Notes: generated by a model not told the origin, from the sequence alone. Numbered from the stretch's first letter, positions 30,820 through 40,953 are shown. The stretch is 64,000 nucleotides of DNA from CAG-411 sp050875145 (GCA_050875145.1 JBNMLH010000017.1:3217-67216), one strand, 5' to 3'. Program-made: numbers and translations.

Positions 30820-32892
30820 TTATAGCAGATTTCCCATATTTTTCAATGAAATAGCAAGTGTCGAGGTATTGTGCAACATAGCAGTTGTTGTAGGCTGCAT
30901 CACACCTGCCACACCAAGAACAATTAATCCTGCGTTAAATCCAACGATACCGCGATAATTTCTTTTAATGCGTTTCATCAAGGCATTACTCAAAAGTTTT
31001 AATGTTACCAATTGTTCAAGATCATCCGCCGGAATCGTAATATCAGCAATTTCTCTTGCAATCTCTGCACCATCGCTAATTGCAATTCCTACATCTGCTG
31101 CCGACAATGCTGGTGAATCGTTGATCCCATCACCAACCATAATTACTGTCTTTCCCTTTTGTTTTTCTTCTTCTACGAAACGAGCCTTATCCTCTGGCAA
31201 AACTTCAGCATAATATTGATCTACACCTACTCTTTTTGCAATTGCCTCAGCAGTATGTTTACTATCACCTGTCATCATTACAATATTAGAAATTCCCGTT
31301 TCTTTCAAAGCCCGAATTACATCGGCTGCTTCTTCTCTCAATGGATCCTCCACACAAATGACAGCAACCAATTGTCCTTCAATAGCAAGATACAAGTGCG
31401 AATACTCTTTCGGAAGCGAATCAAACAATTCTTCTTTTCCTAATGGGATAATGCAATCCTCGTCCTCAAAAACAAAATGATAACTGCCAATAACAACTCT
31501 CTTCTGTTTAATGGTACTGGCAATACCATGTGCAACTACATATTGAACGGTAGAATGCATCTCTTCATGCTCTAGATTTTTCGCCTTTGCAGCTGCTACG
31601 ACTGCATTCGCCATAGAATGCGGAAAATGTTCTTCCAGACATGCGGCAATGCGAAGTGACTCATCCTCTGTATATTGTGCAAATGGGATTACCTTCACCA
31701 CAGTTGGCTGTGCTTTTGTCAATGTACCTGTTTTATCCAATACAATAGTATCTGCCTTTGCAACTGCCTCTAAAAATTTGCCTCCCTTTACAGTAATATG
31801 ATAAGAATTTGCTTCTCGAATCGCTGAAAGTACAGAAATTGGCATTGCAAGTTTTAAGGCACATGAAAAATCAACCATTAAAATAGCCAACGCTTTTGTA
31901 ACATTTCTTGTAAACAAATAAGTAAGCCCTGTACCAAGCAAACTATATGGCACTAATTTATCTGCTAAATGAGAAGCTTTTCCTTCTACAGAGGATTTAA
32001 GCTTTTCCGATTCTTCAATCATTTTTACAATCTTTTCAAATCGACTGGCTCCTCCTGCATTTTTCACACGAAGAATAATTTCCCCTTCTTCTAATACTGT
32101 GCCAGCATATACAATATCTTCTTCCATTTTTCTAACAGGCATGGATTCCCCTGTAAGAGAAGCCTGATTTACCATACCTTCTCCTTCTGCAACCACACCA
32201 TCAAATGGAATTACTTTTCCCATGTGTACAACTACATGATCATTCGCCTGTATCTGCGACGCTGGCACCAATACCTGCTGTTCTCCCTGTTTTAACCAAA
32301 CCTTTTTCACATTTAAAGACATGCTTCTTGCCAGGTCATCTACTGACTTCTTGTGTGTCCATTCTTCTAATAATTCTCCTATTCCAAGCAACCACATAAT
32401 AGATGCTGCTGTATCAAAATTGCCTCTTACAATAGAAACACCTATCGCCGTAGCATCAAGCACTGGCACTTCAATTTTTCTTCTCCATAAAGTTTTAACA
32501 CCGAGCCAAATATACTTTACAGAACGAACCACTGCAATTCCAGCTCTTACTGGTGCTGGAAGAAAAATCTTTCCTACATATCTGGAAACTACTTTTCCTA
32601 CAAGTTTTTCTTGATACTGTGCATTCATTTCTCGTCCTGAACTCTCAACTAATCCCTCTGGAACAGAAACCTTTTCATAAGAAAACTTTTGTATGGATGT
32701 AATAATATCCTGACGACTTCCCGTAAAGCAAATAGTAGCATCCGATGTACGTTCATACACCTTAGCAGAATTTACGCCTTCTAAATTTTGTAAATAATAC
32801 AACAAAGTATCTGCCTGGGCATAGGTCATTTTTCTTTGTTCCATATGAATACGCATTCTATTTTTTGCTTCATGTAAAATTTGAAATTTCAC
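30820..32892 (-). CDS. P1B-like heavy-metal P-type ATPase
   Basis: GTG 32892 after GGGGGATACTCCC is taken as start. The 690-residue protein has a degenerate HMA-like N-terminus (RMRIHMEQRKMTYAQADTLL) without MxCxxC, TGES (about 246), the membrane motif FSCALKLAMP (about 342) in place of CPC, the phosphorylated DKTGT (385), an HP locus (EEHFPHSMAN) and MVGDGINDSPAL (590). It exports or imports a metal ion. The SCALKL motif hints at a non-copper type but does not fix the ion. It follows the DUF6110 gene; a terminator-like hairpin lies between. Confidence 0.87.
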   Translation of the reverse strand: MKFQILHEAKNRMRIHMEQRKMTYAQADTLLYYLQNLEGVNSAKVYERTSDATICFTGSRQDIITSIQKFSYEKVSVPEGLVESSGREMNAQYQEKLVGKVVSRYVGKIFLPAPVRAGIAVVRSVKYIWLGVKTLWRRKIEVPVLDATAIGVSIVRGNFDTAASIMWLLGIGELLEEWTHKKSVDDLARSMSLNVKKVWLKQGEQQVLVPASQIQANDHVVVHMGKVIPFDGVVAEGEGMVNQASLTGESMPVRKMEEDIVYAGTVLEEGEIILRVKNAGGASRFEKIVKMIEESEKLKSSVEGKASHLADKLVPYSLLGTGLTYLFTRNVTKALAILMVDFSCALKLAMPISVLSAIREANSYHITVKGGKFLEAVAKADTIVLDKTGTLTKAQPTVVKVIPFAQYTEDESLRIAACLEEHFPHSMANAVVAAAKAKNLEHEEMHSTVQYVVAHGIASTIKQKRVVIGSYHFVFEDEDCIIPLGKEELFDSLPKEYSHLYLAIEGQLVAVICVEDPLREEAADVIRALKETGISNIVMMTGDSKHTAEAIAKRVGVDQYYAEVLPEDKARFVEEEKQKGKTVIMVGDGINDSPALSAADVGIAISDGAEIAREIADITIPADDLEQLVTLKLLSNALMKRIKRNYRGIVGFNAGLIVLGVAGVMQPTTTAMLHNTSTLAISLKNMGNLL

Positions 32893-32942
32893 GGGAGTAT
32901 CCCCCTTTCTTCCCTTGTTTTTATTATATTTTTTTAAACACA

Positions 32943-32971
32943 AAGGCACCTGCTTCACTCACAGGTGCCTC
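32943..32971 (-). terminator. Hairpin between DUF6110 gene and P-type ATPase
   Basis: AGGCACCTG / CAGGTGCCT form a perfect 9-bp stem with a 9-nt loop, followed on the minus strand by TTGTGTTTAAAAAA. It could terminate or attenuate between the two genes. Confidence 0.6.
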
Positions 32972-32982
32972 CATTTATTGGA

Positions 32983-33294
32983 TTATTCTTCCACTGTTTC
33001 CTCATCATCTGTCTCTGTGAAATCATCTTCAAATGCATCCTCAAATTCTTCTGCCGCTTCGCGCTCTTCATTAATAATCTTAGCATCTGCATAAATATCT
33101 TCAGCATTTTCCTGTACAGATGTTGCAGCCTTCATAACACAATCTTTCCCTCTCAAAAAGGCTGCTGTACAGTTCGTATAAAATTTCTTTGCATCGCTAC
33201 TAGACAAAATTTTAAGTCCTGCTGTACCAAATAAAACTCCAGCCGTAAAAATTCCCGTTTTTTTCCATGTTATCTTTTTTAAACAATCAAACAT
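32983..33294 (-). CDS. DUF6110 family membrane-associated protein
   Basis: ATG 33294 follows AGGAGG at 7 nt. The 103-residue protein starts MFDCLKKITWKKTGIFTAGV, has a weak hydrophobic helix (IFTAGVLFGTAGLKILSS), a conserved FYTNCTAAFLRGKDCVMKAA, and a strongly acidic tail (EEFEDAFEDDFTETDDEETV). The family is regularly found next to P-type ATPases of this kind, so it is probably an accessory or metal-handling factor. A consensus promoter (33381-33409) lies upstream. Confidence 0.78.
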   Translation of the reverse strand: MFDCLKKITWKKTGIFTAGVLFGTAGLKILSSSDAKKFYTNCTAAFLRGKDCVMKAATSVQENAEDIYADAKIINEEREAAEEFEDAFEDDFTETDDEETVEE

Positions 33295-33380
33295 AATAAT
33301 ACCTCCTACATCTTTTCTTCTTCGTAAAAAATCCTGCAATTGCTTTGGAACGCAATCACATATACTTTTGTATAACCTTT

Positions 33381-33409
33381 ATTATAGCTTTATCTTTTTA
33401 TAAGAACAA
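33381..33409 (-). promoter_or_regulatory. Promoter of DUF6110/P-type ATPase operon
   Basis: On the minus strand TTGTTC (33404-33409), 17 bp, TATAAT (33381-33386). Further upstream GTTGATAaatttTATCAAC (33435-33453) is a perfect palindrome and a likely operator. Confidence 0.65.
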
Positions 33410-33469
33410 CTCCTATATTTATTTTTTCTCTCTTGTTGATAAATTTTATCAACATTTTTAGTCTTTTTT

Positions 33470-33508
33470 AAAGAAAGATGCCGTAACAAATCTACGGCAT
33501 CTTTCTTT
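33470..33508. terminator. Bidirectional terminator
   Basis: AAAGAAAGATGCCGTA and TACGGCATCTTTCTTT form a 16-bp perfect stem with a 7-nt loop. On the minus strand it ends the surface-protein gene. Confidence 0.85.
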
Positions 33509-33569
33509 TCATTTGCAAAAATTCCTATATAAAATTATCCATTATAGTATTTACACTAAGCTATACCTC

Positions 33570-36419
33570 TTAGTCTGCATCTGCGACAAACTGATTTTCA
33601 AAACTTCCGATTAAGGTATTCTTCTTGATTGACTTAATACCCTTATCCACATTTAATACATGACTCTTTTTCGTACGAAGTGTACCAGATGGAATGGTAA
33701 ATGTCAAAACATAGTAACCAATATACTCATTTCCACTTTCCTTCTGTACTTCAACTCTTGAATTTTCTGGGAAATTATAGCCATCTAATTTCCATCTTGT
33801 AATATCTAATGCTTCTGAAGTATCTGCTACACCCTGTGTAAACTTAACTGTAATCACATCATTTTGTGTGCCATTTACTGCTGCTGTTGTTCCCTTTACA
33901 TAATCAATAGAGAATAAACCTGCTGTTGGCTGTACTTCAAAACTTGCAACCTTTGTTTCTGCTGCATTTTTTACATCATCATATACATATGTCAATGCGA
34001 TTGTCCATGATGTTCCATATCCTTCATCAACTAATTGTTGAATTGTCTTCTGCTCATAAAGTGCCTGCACCTGTAATAATGTATCTGTCTTCTTCTTTGT
34101 TTCAGTATCATAGTAACCACAAACAGCGCCATCAAAAGTTACAATTTCTCCATTTGCTTTTGTTCCCTTAAATTCAGCCTTAGCAATCTGAAGTGACTGA
34201 GTCTCACTTAAGGTAATATTGGTTGTATCTACACCATCTTTTGAAAATGCAACTGGCTCAGACATCTGTACTGCAAAGTACTGGTCTTCATCTGTCTGCA
34301 TAATAGACTGAATTTGTGGACTAACATCATCCTGCTGATTCATAGGAGAACCTGTTCCATTCAAATCAAGTCTTATAACTTCATCATTTGTAAGACCATT
34401 ATTGTCATTATAAACAGTATCCTCTGCTAAATCAAATTCATATAAATCGTTATAGTAGTTACGATTTGTTAAAGAAGTTGTATAGAACTTGGTCCAGTCT
34501 TCTGTTAATTCTACAACAAATTCACCTTCACTAACCTGTGTAACCTTTAAGAAGCTATCTAGTCCATCTAATAAAACAGGTTTTACTTTCTTTCCTTCTT
34601 CTGTTCCTAATTCAACCTTATCGTTAAATGTTTTCACAGTATCCATTAATGAAATATACTTACCGTCTACCTTTACCTTTAATGCTTTTGAAAAATATTC
34701 AACTGCACTAATCTGTGTTTTATTCTTGTCTTCAGTAAATACTACCGGACACTCTTTTCCATCTTTATTACCAGTAAATTTAATTCTGTACTGCTCTGGT
34801 GACTCTACTGTAATATTTGCAACAGGTCTGTTTGCATCTTCTGTTACTGTAAAGTCCTTACTCTGATTGGAAATAATATTTCTTCCAACATCTGTAATTC
34901 CTGCATAATCAATTACATTTGTTACAGCTAACTTAGCAGTACCAGGTTTAAAATAAGACTGTAATCCTTTGTCATCTTTTCCTAGTGTCAACATTACAAC
35001 AGAGCGATTATCTTCTGCTGTTGCTGGATTGTATGTACCATAAGTTACATCTCCATCCTTATATACAGAACCATTGATTGTATATTTTGCATTTGTTGAA
35101 TTCTGTGTCGCTGGAATTGCTTCTGAGAATGTAATCTTAACTTTTTTCATACCTACAGATTCGATTGCGGTGAACTGTGGTTTCTTTGTATCTGTCAAAA
35201 TAAAGGAAGTATTTGTATTAATACCACATGCTTTATTTGTATAATTAACACTTACCGTATTATTGTCATCTAATGCACTCTTTTCTGAAATCAAAAGCTG
35301 TAACGCCTTCTTATTTGCCACAGTCCCATCATCATTCTTTACTGTTGCCAATCCAACTATTGGATATTTTACAGTCTTACCTTCTACTTTTTGGGATACT
35401 GTAAACACAGGACTATTTGCATTTGTTGAATAAAATACCTGCTTTCCATTTACTACTTTATATGTACCTGTTGCTGCATTTTTTACTACAAAATCATCAA
35501 TACTAACTTCACGGTCAAAGAATAATGTCACTCTATCCGCCTGATCAGATTCAGCTTTCACAAGCTTTGGTGATTTATCCTCAGAAATTTTAAATGGTTC
35601 AAATGTAATATATGCCTCGCCTGAAACCTTTCCTACTAAATCTGTACCATTATTAGATTGTCTGGAAATATCTGCTGTAACTTTTGTTTTTAACTCTTTA
35701 GCAGAAAATTCTGAATTCAATACAAGAGTACCTGTACCATTTTTAATGGTAACAGATGAGTTAGAAAGCTGACCAAATGAAGTATAAACGTCTAATGTAA
35801 TATCATTTGCTGTGGTATCTACACTCTGTGTCTTTGTATTAATCATTTTGAATGTTAATACTGTATTGTCTCCACCATCAGCAATAAGTGTATTATCATT
35901 TGCATCAATTACCAATGCCCAATTCTTATCATTATTGGATACGATTGGTGTATTTGTTGGTACTGTTGTCGGAGTTACCTGTGGTGCTACAGTTGAAACT
36001 GCAGTTACTGTTGGTGCATTTGTTGGTTTAACTCCCGGTTGATTTGTTGGAGTTACCTGTGGTGTTGTAACAACTGTCTTTTTCTTTACTGTTACTGTTT
36101 TCTTTAATGTCTTAACTGTCTTTTTCTTCTTATTTTTAACTACAGCTTTAATTACAGATTTTCCTGCTTTCTTGGCAGTAACAACACCCTTTGCATTTAC
36201 GGTTGCAACTGTCTTCTTTGAACTAGAAAAAGTAATTTTTCCACCTGCTGGTTTATTTTTTACCGTAAATTTGTATTTTGTACCTACTGTCATGGTACTA
36301 GTTGTCTTTCCCCAACTTGGTGCTTTTGCTGCTGAGGCATTAATAGGACTGGACGACAATGCCAATACACATGCCAAACTAGCAGCTACTGTTCTTGAAA
36401 GTTTACTCTGCTTTTTCAT
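33570..36419 (-). CDS. Large secreted surface protein with Ig-like domain
   Basis: The 949-residue protein has a Sec signal peptide (residues 1-31, hydrophobic core AASLACVLALSSSPINASAA), a BIG2-type Ig-like domain at about 36-110 (KITFSSSKKTVATVNAKGVV, TAKKAGKSVIKAVV), a Thr/Pro linker (about 115-160, TPQVTPTNQPG) and a long C-terminal region made of repeating beta-sandwich modules (TDTKKPQFTAIESVGMKKVK; RPVANITVESPEQYRI). No LPXTG or SLH motif is visible, so its attachment is unclear. It may be an S-layer-like or adhesin-type protein. AAAGGAG lies before the ATG; a hairpin in the leader (AAGTTTTG / CAAAACTT) precedes it. Confidence 0.75.
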   Translation of the reverse strand: MKKQSKLSRTVAASLACVLALSSSPINASAAKAPSWGKTTSTMTVGTKYKFTVKNKPAGGKITFSSSKKTVATVNAKGVVTAKKAGKSVIKAVVKNKKKKTVKTLKKTVTVKKKTVVTTPQVTPTNQPGVKPTNAPTVTAVSTVAPQVTPTTVPTNTPIVSNNDKNWALVIDANDNTLIADGGDNTVLTFKMINTKTQSVDTTANDITLDVYTSFGQLSNSSVTIKNGTGTLVLNSEFSAKELKTKVTADISRQSNNGTDLVGKVSGEAYITFEPFKISEDKSPKLVKAESDQADRVTLFFDREVSIDDFVVKNAATGTYKVVNGKQVFYSTNANSPVFTVSQKVEGKTVKYPIVGLATVKNDDGTVANKKALQLLISEKSALDDNNTVSVNYTNKACGINTNTSFILTDTKKPQFTAIESVGMKKVKITFSEAIPATQNSTNAKYTINGSVYKDGDVTYGTYNPATAEDNRSVVMLTLGKDDKGLQSYFKPGTAKLAVTNVIDYAGITDVGRNIISNQSKDFTVTEDANRPVANITVESPEQYRIKFTGNKDGKECPVVFTEDKNKTQISAVEYFSKALKVKVDGKYISLMDTVKTFNDKVELGTEEGKKVKPVLLDGLDSFLKVTQVSEGEFVVELTEDWTKFYTTSLTNRNYYNDLYEFDLAEDTVYNDNNGLTNDEVIRLDLNGTGSPMNQQDDVSPQIQSIMQTDEDQYFAVQMSEPVAFSKDGVDTTNITLSETQSLQIAKAEFKGTKANGEIVTFDGAVCGYYDTETKKKTDTLLQVQALYEQKTIQQLVDEGYGTSWTIALTYVYDDVKNAAETKVASFEVQPTAGLFSIDYVKGTTAAVNGTQNDVITVKFTQGVADTSEALDITRWKLDGYNFPENSRVEVQKESGNEYIGYYVLTFTIPSGTLRTKKSHVLNVDKGIKSIKKNTLIGSFENQFVADAD

Positions 36420-36473
36420 TTCTCATTTCTCCTTTATTTTTAAATAATACTTATCGTTTTTATTCGTATTCGT

Positions 36474-36511
36474 AAAGTTTTGTCGCTATATTCGTTTTTG
36501 CAAAACTTCAC
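36474..36511 (-). promoter_or_regulatory. 5'-leader hairpin of surface protein gene
   Basis: GAAGTTTTGCA on the minus strand pairs with the downstream CAAAACTTTAC across about 20 nt, about 60-90 nt before the start codon. It may stabilise the mRNA; no promoter is certain. Confidence 0.4.
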
Positions 36512-36657
36512 TTCACATTTATAAAAACATCTATATATTATCAAAAATGGTAAAAAAATGCAAGCAAAATTTAACAAAAGCATAATATTCCAAATCAGCC
36601 TTTAACATTTCCTTAATACTATTGTCTGAATTATTTTTTTCTACAACATTATATACG

Positions 36658-38472
36658 TCACTTTAATAACGGTAATAAATTTTTCACCTCTTGTTTACTT
36701 GTAGATGTCTGAAAAGAATCATAACGGTAAAAAGCAAAACCTGACACAGCTTTTACACTTCTTCCATAAATCACCTGTCGTTTTAAAACTGTATTTGATG
36801 TACTCCATTCTTTTTCGATTGTGGTTCCTGCACGATATACAGCTAATCCAATATACAAATCTACCGCATCGCTTGTTTTCAAATCTGCCCATCGTTTTAC
36901 GGTTGCCTTATATGGGCAAACTGCATTGTTAAAACTCCAATAAATTTGTGGACAAATATAATCCACATATGTATCTGTAGACATCCATGTTTTTATATCT
37001 ACATAATAAGCCGAAGAACTGGAAAGGTTATCAATATTACCAGCAGGACTAATTCCGAAATCCACGTCTGAATCAATCCCTTTTACCGCTGTATGCACTC
37101 GCTTTACCAGTGCATTAACATTTCCGCGTCTCCATTTGACAATTGTCTTTGCAGTCTTGCCATCTTTTTTGCATTGTTCCACATACGCATCATACTCTTT
37201 TGCATCAAAATTTGTCTTATATGAGGTTCCTAAATTAGGGTAAAAATAATCATCAAAATGAATCCCATCTACATCATAATTTTTCACAATTTCCTTTACA
37301 CCATTTACTATAAGTGTACGAACTTGTGAACTGGCAGGATTGTAGTATAGATTTCCTCCATAACTTAATACCCTTCTTTTCACATCACTTGTAGAACTAT
37401 TCGCCCATTTTCTAGCAGGATGACTTGCAGGAAGTGCTGAAACATTTGTGTTTCCTGTTGTAATTCGATATGGATTAAGCCATGCCTGAATCTTCAAGCC
37501 TCGTTTATGTGCTAATTCAATCATAATCTTTAATGGATCATAGCCAGGGTCTTTTCCTAATGTACCAGAAGCATATTTGGACCAAGGGAAATAAGAAGAT
37601 TTATACATCGCATCACTAAATGGACGTACCTGCACGATTACTGTATTCATTCCATAAGAAACACAGTTATCAAACATCTGCGTCACCTTTTTTTTAAACT
37701 GTGCTTCTGTCTTCGCACTGCTGCCAAATTCTAAGTAAGAAATCCACATGGCTTTCATTTCCTTTGTTGCCTCTGGAGTCTTGGTTGGAGCAACCGTTGG
37801 TGTAGCTGTCACAGTAGGTTTTGTAGTTGCCTTTGGTGTAGCCGTTGCCAAACTTGCTGTTGCTGTTGGAACCGCTGTTTTCACAATTTCTGGAGTCTTT
37901 GTAACAACTGGTGTATTAGTAACCTTTGGTGTAGCTGTAGCTTCTGTTTTGGCTATAATCGCACAGCTTCTGCTCTTTTGCTGCCACCTATAAGAAAATC
38001 CAAATGTCTCAAATACAAATCTTGCAGGCAGTATATTGTAATATTTTTTCTTTTCTATATAATATACCCGTTGTGGTGCGGTACCTAACTTTACATTTTT
38101 TTCATTTACTTTAGCTACCTTTTTTCCCATTGTCAACTCAATGGTTGTATTGTCCTTCTTTAAAATCACTTGTTTTTTACTGCTATTATAGCTATATGAA
38201 ATTCCTAATTCTTTTTTCTTAACTAACGTTGGGCAAACAAAGTTTGTTCCATTTATAATAACTCCCGGTATCGGTGTTGTCACCTTTTTTCCATTCACTT
38301 TAGCCGTTGTCTGTTTGCTCTGCGCAAAGGAATATTTTTTTCCACCATATTTTAGTGTCATTGAAGTTTCCGCAGCCTTAGTAGCCCGAAATGAAATATT
38401 TGGCATTCCTATACATAATAATAGAACTAAAGCAATCCATTGAAAAATCTTCTGCTTTCTTTTTTTGTTCAT
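36658..38472 (-). CDS. Secreted GHL10 (DUF187-like) glycosyl hydrolase with stalk domain
   Basis: ATG 38472 follows GAGGGAGACAG. The 604-residue protein has a signal peptide, a copper-amine-oxidase N-terminal-like stalk domain (about 45-170, MTLKYGGKKYSFAQSKQTTA; FVCPTLVKKKELGISYSYNS), a Thr/Pro linker (about 175-235), and a GHL10 TIM-barrel (KEMKAMWISYLEFGSSAKTE; VDGIHFDDYFYPNLGTSYKT; DFGISPAGNIDNLSSSSAYY). The IHFDDYFYP Asp residues are likely catalytic. The substrate is unknown, probably a cell-surface or peptidoglycan-related glycan. It shares the secreted-protein context with the 949-residue neighbour. Confidence 0.82.
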   Translation of the reverse strand: MNKKRKQKIFQWIALVLLLCIGMPNISFRATKAAETSMTLKYGGKKYSFAQSKQTTAKVNGKKVTTPIPGVIINGTNFVCPTLVKKKELGISYSYNSSKKQVILKKDNTTIELTMGKKVAKVNEKNVKLGTAPQRVYYIEKKKYYNILPARFVFETFGFSYRWQQKSRSCAIIAKTEATATPKVTNTPVVTKTPEIVKTAVPTATASLATATPKATTKPTVTATPTVAPTKTPEATKEMKAMWISYLEFGSSAKTEAQFKKKVTQMFDNCVSYGMNTVIVQVRPFSDAMYKSSYFPWSKYASGTLGKDPGYDPLKIMIELAHKRGLKIQAWLNPYRITTGNTNVSALPASHPARKWANSSTSDVKRRVLSYGGNLYYNPASSQVRTLIVNGVKEIVKNYDVDGIHFDDYFYPNLGTSYKTNFDAKEYDAYVEQCKKDGKTAKTIVKWRRGNVNALVKRVHTAVKGIDSDVDFGISPAGNIDNLSSSSAYYVDIKTWMSTDTYVDYICPQIYWSFNNAVCPYKATVKRWADLKTSDAVDLYIGLAVYRAGTTIEKEWSTSNTVLKRQVIYGRSVKAVSGFAFYRYDSFQTSTSKQEVKNLLPLLK

Positions 38473-38622
38473 CTGTCTCCCTCTTTCCTGTTTTGATATT
38501 TTGTACATTTACAGTTTCCTATATCTGTCATTTTTAGCATACCGTTATTTTATGGCAATTTTATAGCAGACAAATGTTTCCAACAAGGCAACTGTTCAAC
38601 CTCATATTTACTATAGCTTATC

Positions 38623-39291
38623 CTATTTATCACCGTTTTCATTCTCTTTTAAATATGAAATAACTTCTTTTAAATCTGTCGCCAATCCATAAAGCATTTT
38701 TTTCGTATCTTCCCCTGGTTGATCTAAATCAGGAACCATGATAGGTTTGCATCCTGCCCGATATGCCGCCAGAATTCCATTGGGCGAATCCTCTAGTGCA
38801 AAGCATTGAGAAGGTTCTAGTTGCAATCTTTTCGCTGCTTCTAAATAAATATCCGGTTCAGGTTTTCCATTTTTCACCATCGGCCCACACACAATTTCAT
38901 CAAAATAAGAAAACTTATTTATAGAAGTTAAATATTTTTCTGTACGCTCATAATCCGTTGCCGTTGCTACTGCCATTCGATACCCTTTTTCCTTTGCATA
39001 GCTTAAAAGCTCATCTAATCCCCTCTTCTTTTCCAGTCCATACTTTTCAATATGTTCTGCCATAAGTTCCATTCGTCTGGAACGAACCTTATAATAGTCA
39101 AAGTCCTCTCCCAGCATCTCTTTCAATTTTGGAATGGCATATTTAGCAGCCAGACTTCTAATTTGTAACACATGTTCTATCTTCATAGGATAACCATACT
39201 CATTGGCTGCTTCGCACCAATATTTATGTAATAATTTTTCTGTATCAATCATCAATCCATCCATATCAAAAATAATTCCTTTTATTTTCAT
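38623..39291 (-). CDS. HAD phosphatase, beta-phosphoglucomutase-like
   Basis: The 222-residue protein has GIIFDMDGLMIDTEKLLHKY (motif I), VATATDYERTEKYL (motif II), GKPEPDIYLEAAKRL (motif III Lys) and CFALEDSPNGILAAYRAGCK (motif IV). The DMDGLMIDTE form and helical cap are those of the beta-PGM/phosphatase subgroup. The substrate is unknown. GGAGGAG precedes the ATG, which lies 3 bp after the lysozyme stop, so the two are co-translated. Confidence 0.85.
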   Translation of the reverse strand: MKIKGIIFDMDGLMIDTEKLLHKYWCEAANEYGYPMKIEHVLQIRSLAAKYAIPKLKEMLGEDFDYYKVRSRRMELMAEHIEKYGLEKKRGLDELLSYAKEKGYRMAVATATDYERTEKYLTSINKFSYFDEIVCGPMVKNGKPEPDIYLEAAKRLQLEPSQCFALEDSPNGILAAYRAGCKPIMVPDLDQPGEDTKKMLYGLATDLKEVISYLKENENGDK

Positions 39292-39294
39292 ATT

Positions 39295-40044
39295 CTACTC
39301 CTCCAAATTGAAATAACGTAAAAAACTTTCCATACTTCCTGCAAATACATTCATATCTACATATTTTTCATTTTTTGTTCCACCATAGGGCCACTTGCCT
39401 GTTTCTGAATACTGCCAAAACGTCCACTGTCTGTTTTTTATTAAAAATGGACGATAATAGGTATTGCGTATCCATAATGGATACGCATTATAATATTCAT
39501 TAATATACTTCTGATATACGGAAACCGTCGTGTAAATAATTGGCTTACACTTATACTCCTTCTCCAATTGATCCAGTAGATCATCCAGCTCTTTTCTAAC
39601 CTTCCGTACCGCTGGTGGATTGCTGGCTTTGTCCCCATAATATTCGACATCAACTACTGGAGGGAGCATATTAGCCCTCTTTGGCACATGTTTAATAAAA
39701 TTTTTTGCCTGTTTCTTTCCATTGCTATCAAAACTAAAAAAATGATATGCTCCTATGTATAGTCCACTTCCAGTGGCTTCTTCCCAATTTTGTTTAAACT
39801 TTTCATCAATATGACTGCTACCTTCCGTTGCCTTAATAAATGCAAACGTAATACCTAAGTCTTTTTGTACCGAATCCCACTTAATCTCTCCCTGATAGTG
39901 CGATACATCAATTCCCTTCACTGGATATTTGCTCGCAGTCGGACTGGTCACAAAACAAATTCCCTCCCATACCAGAAATGCGAATATACATGCCATTATA
40001 ATAATGGCACCAACAACAATTTTTACTGCTTTTTTCCAATTCAT
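39295..40044 (-). CDS. GH25 family lysozyme, membrane-anchored
   Basis: The 249-residue protein begins MNWKKAVKIVVGAIIIMACI, a single N-terminal membrane helix, then KGIDVSHYQGEIKWDSVQKD, TFAFIKATEGSSHIDEKFKQ, VVDVEYYGDK and WTFWQYSETGKWP. These are the GH25 muramidase motifs, with the catalytic Asp/Glu in DVSHYQG and DVEYYG. It cuts cell-wall glycan at the outer face. It is coupled to the HAD gene downstream and divergent from the DUF5662 gene. Confidence 0.9.
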   Translation of the reverse strand: MNWKKAVKIVVGAIIIMACIFAFLVWEGICFVTSPTASKYPVKGIDVSHYQGEIKWDSVQKDLGITFAFIKATEGSSHIDEKFKQNWEEATGSGLYIGAYHFFSFDSNGKKQAKNFIKHVPKRANMLPPVVDVEYYGDKASNPPAVRKVRKELDDLLDQLEKEYKCKPIIYTTVSVYQKYINEYYNAYPLWIRNTYYRPFLIKNRQWTFWQYSETGKWPYGGTKNEKYVDMNVFAGSMESFLRYFNLEE

Positions 40045-40211
40045 ATTCTTAATTCCTCACAATACAAACTTTAATTACCTATTTAATATACTGTTTTTCC
40101 ACATGAACCGTTTTATTTTATCATACTTTATTTGATGTCTCAAGCTTCTATATCACTCAGGTCACAGAAGAATATCCAAATTTTAACTAATTGATATTTG
40201 TTCCCAATGCT

Positions 40212-40241
40212 TTGACTCCTACTGAAAACAAGGTTTACAAT
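40212..40241 (+). promoter_or_regulatory. Promoter of DUF5662 gene
   Basis: TTGACT (40212-40217), 18 bp, TACAAT (40236-40241), followed by an AGGAGG site before 40308. Confidence 0.6.
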
Positions 40242-40307
40242 AAAAAGTTTTTTTTCTATAATAGATAGGACAGGAACAAAAGAACATATGACTTTAGGAG
40301 GTTACCT

Positions 40308-40859
40308 ATGACAGCAGGTGAAAAAGTTCATTTTTCAAATATATGGAAACACTTTAAAACCATCACAAAACATCGACACCAGGTAATATATAACTGTTAC
40401 CGCGCGGGAATTTTATGGCAGGGTCTACGCCACGACCTTTCCAAATACAGTCCTACAGAATTTTGGGTTGGTGCAAAATATTATCAGGGATACCGCAGTC
40501 CCAATGAGGGAGAACGGGATGCTTATGGATATTCAAAAGCCTGGATGCATCATAAAGGTAGAAATAAACACCATTTTGAATATTGGACTGATTACAGCAG
40601 AAAGACAAAACAACTGGAACCGGTTCCTATGCCTATGCGTTATATCATTGAAATGTTTTGCGACAGAGTTGCTGCAAGCAAAATTTATATGAAGGATAAG
40701 TATTCAGATCAAAGCCCTCTGGAATATTACCAACAACGAAAAAATCACCGAATGATTCATCCAGAAACAGCAGCAATTCTGGAAAATTTGTTAGTCATGT
40801 TAGCAGAAAAAGGAGAAAACGAAACTTTTTCCTATATTCGTTCTCTCAAGAAGAAATGA
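40308..40859 (+). CDS. DUF5662 family protein
   Basis: The 183-residue protein has HRHQVIYNCYRAGILWQGLR then HDLSKYSPTEFWVGAKYYQG and HHKGRNKHHFEYWTDYSRKT. The conserved HDLSKYS and HHxxNxHHxEYW blocks define the DUF5662 family, an all-helical His-rich protein of unknown function, annotated in some databases as catalase-like without proof. The His clusters suggest a metal centre. It has its own promoter and a good ribosome site, and is the first gene of the plus-strand island. Confidence 0.8.
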   Translation: MTAGEKVHFSNIWKHFKTITKHRHQVIYNCYRAGILWQGLRHDLSKYSPTEFWVGAKYYQGYRSPNEGERDAYGYSKAWMHHKGRNKHHFEYWTDYSRKTKQLEPVPMPMRYIIEMFCDRVAASKIYMKDKYSDQSPLEYYQQRKNHRMIHPETAAILENLLVMLAEKGENETFSYIRSLKKK

Positions 40860-40953
40860 CAAGAGACTGACTTTACAAGTTTCTCATCTTATCACAATAC
40901 TTAACAAAAGTTCCATGTTTACATGCAACTTTGACTCGATACTTGTATAAAAC

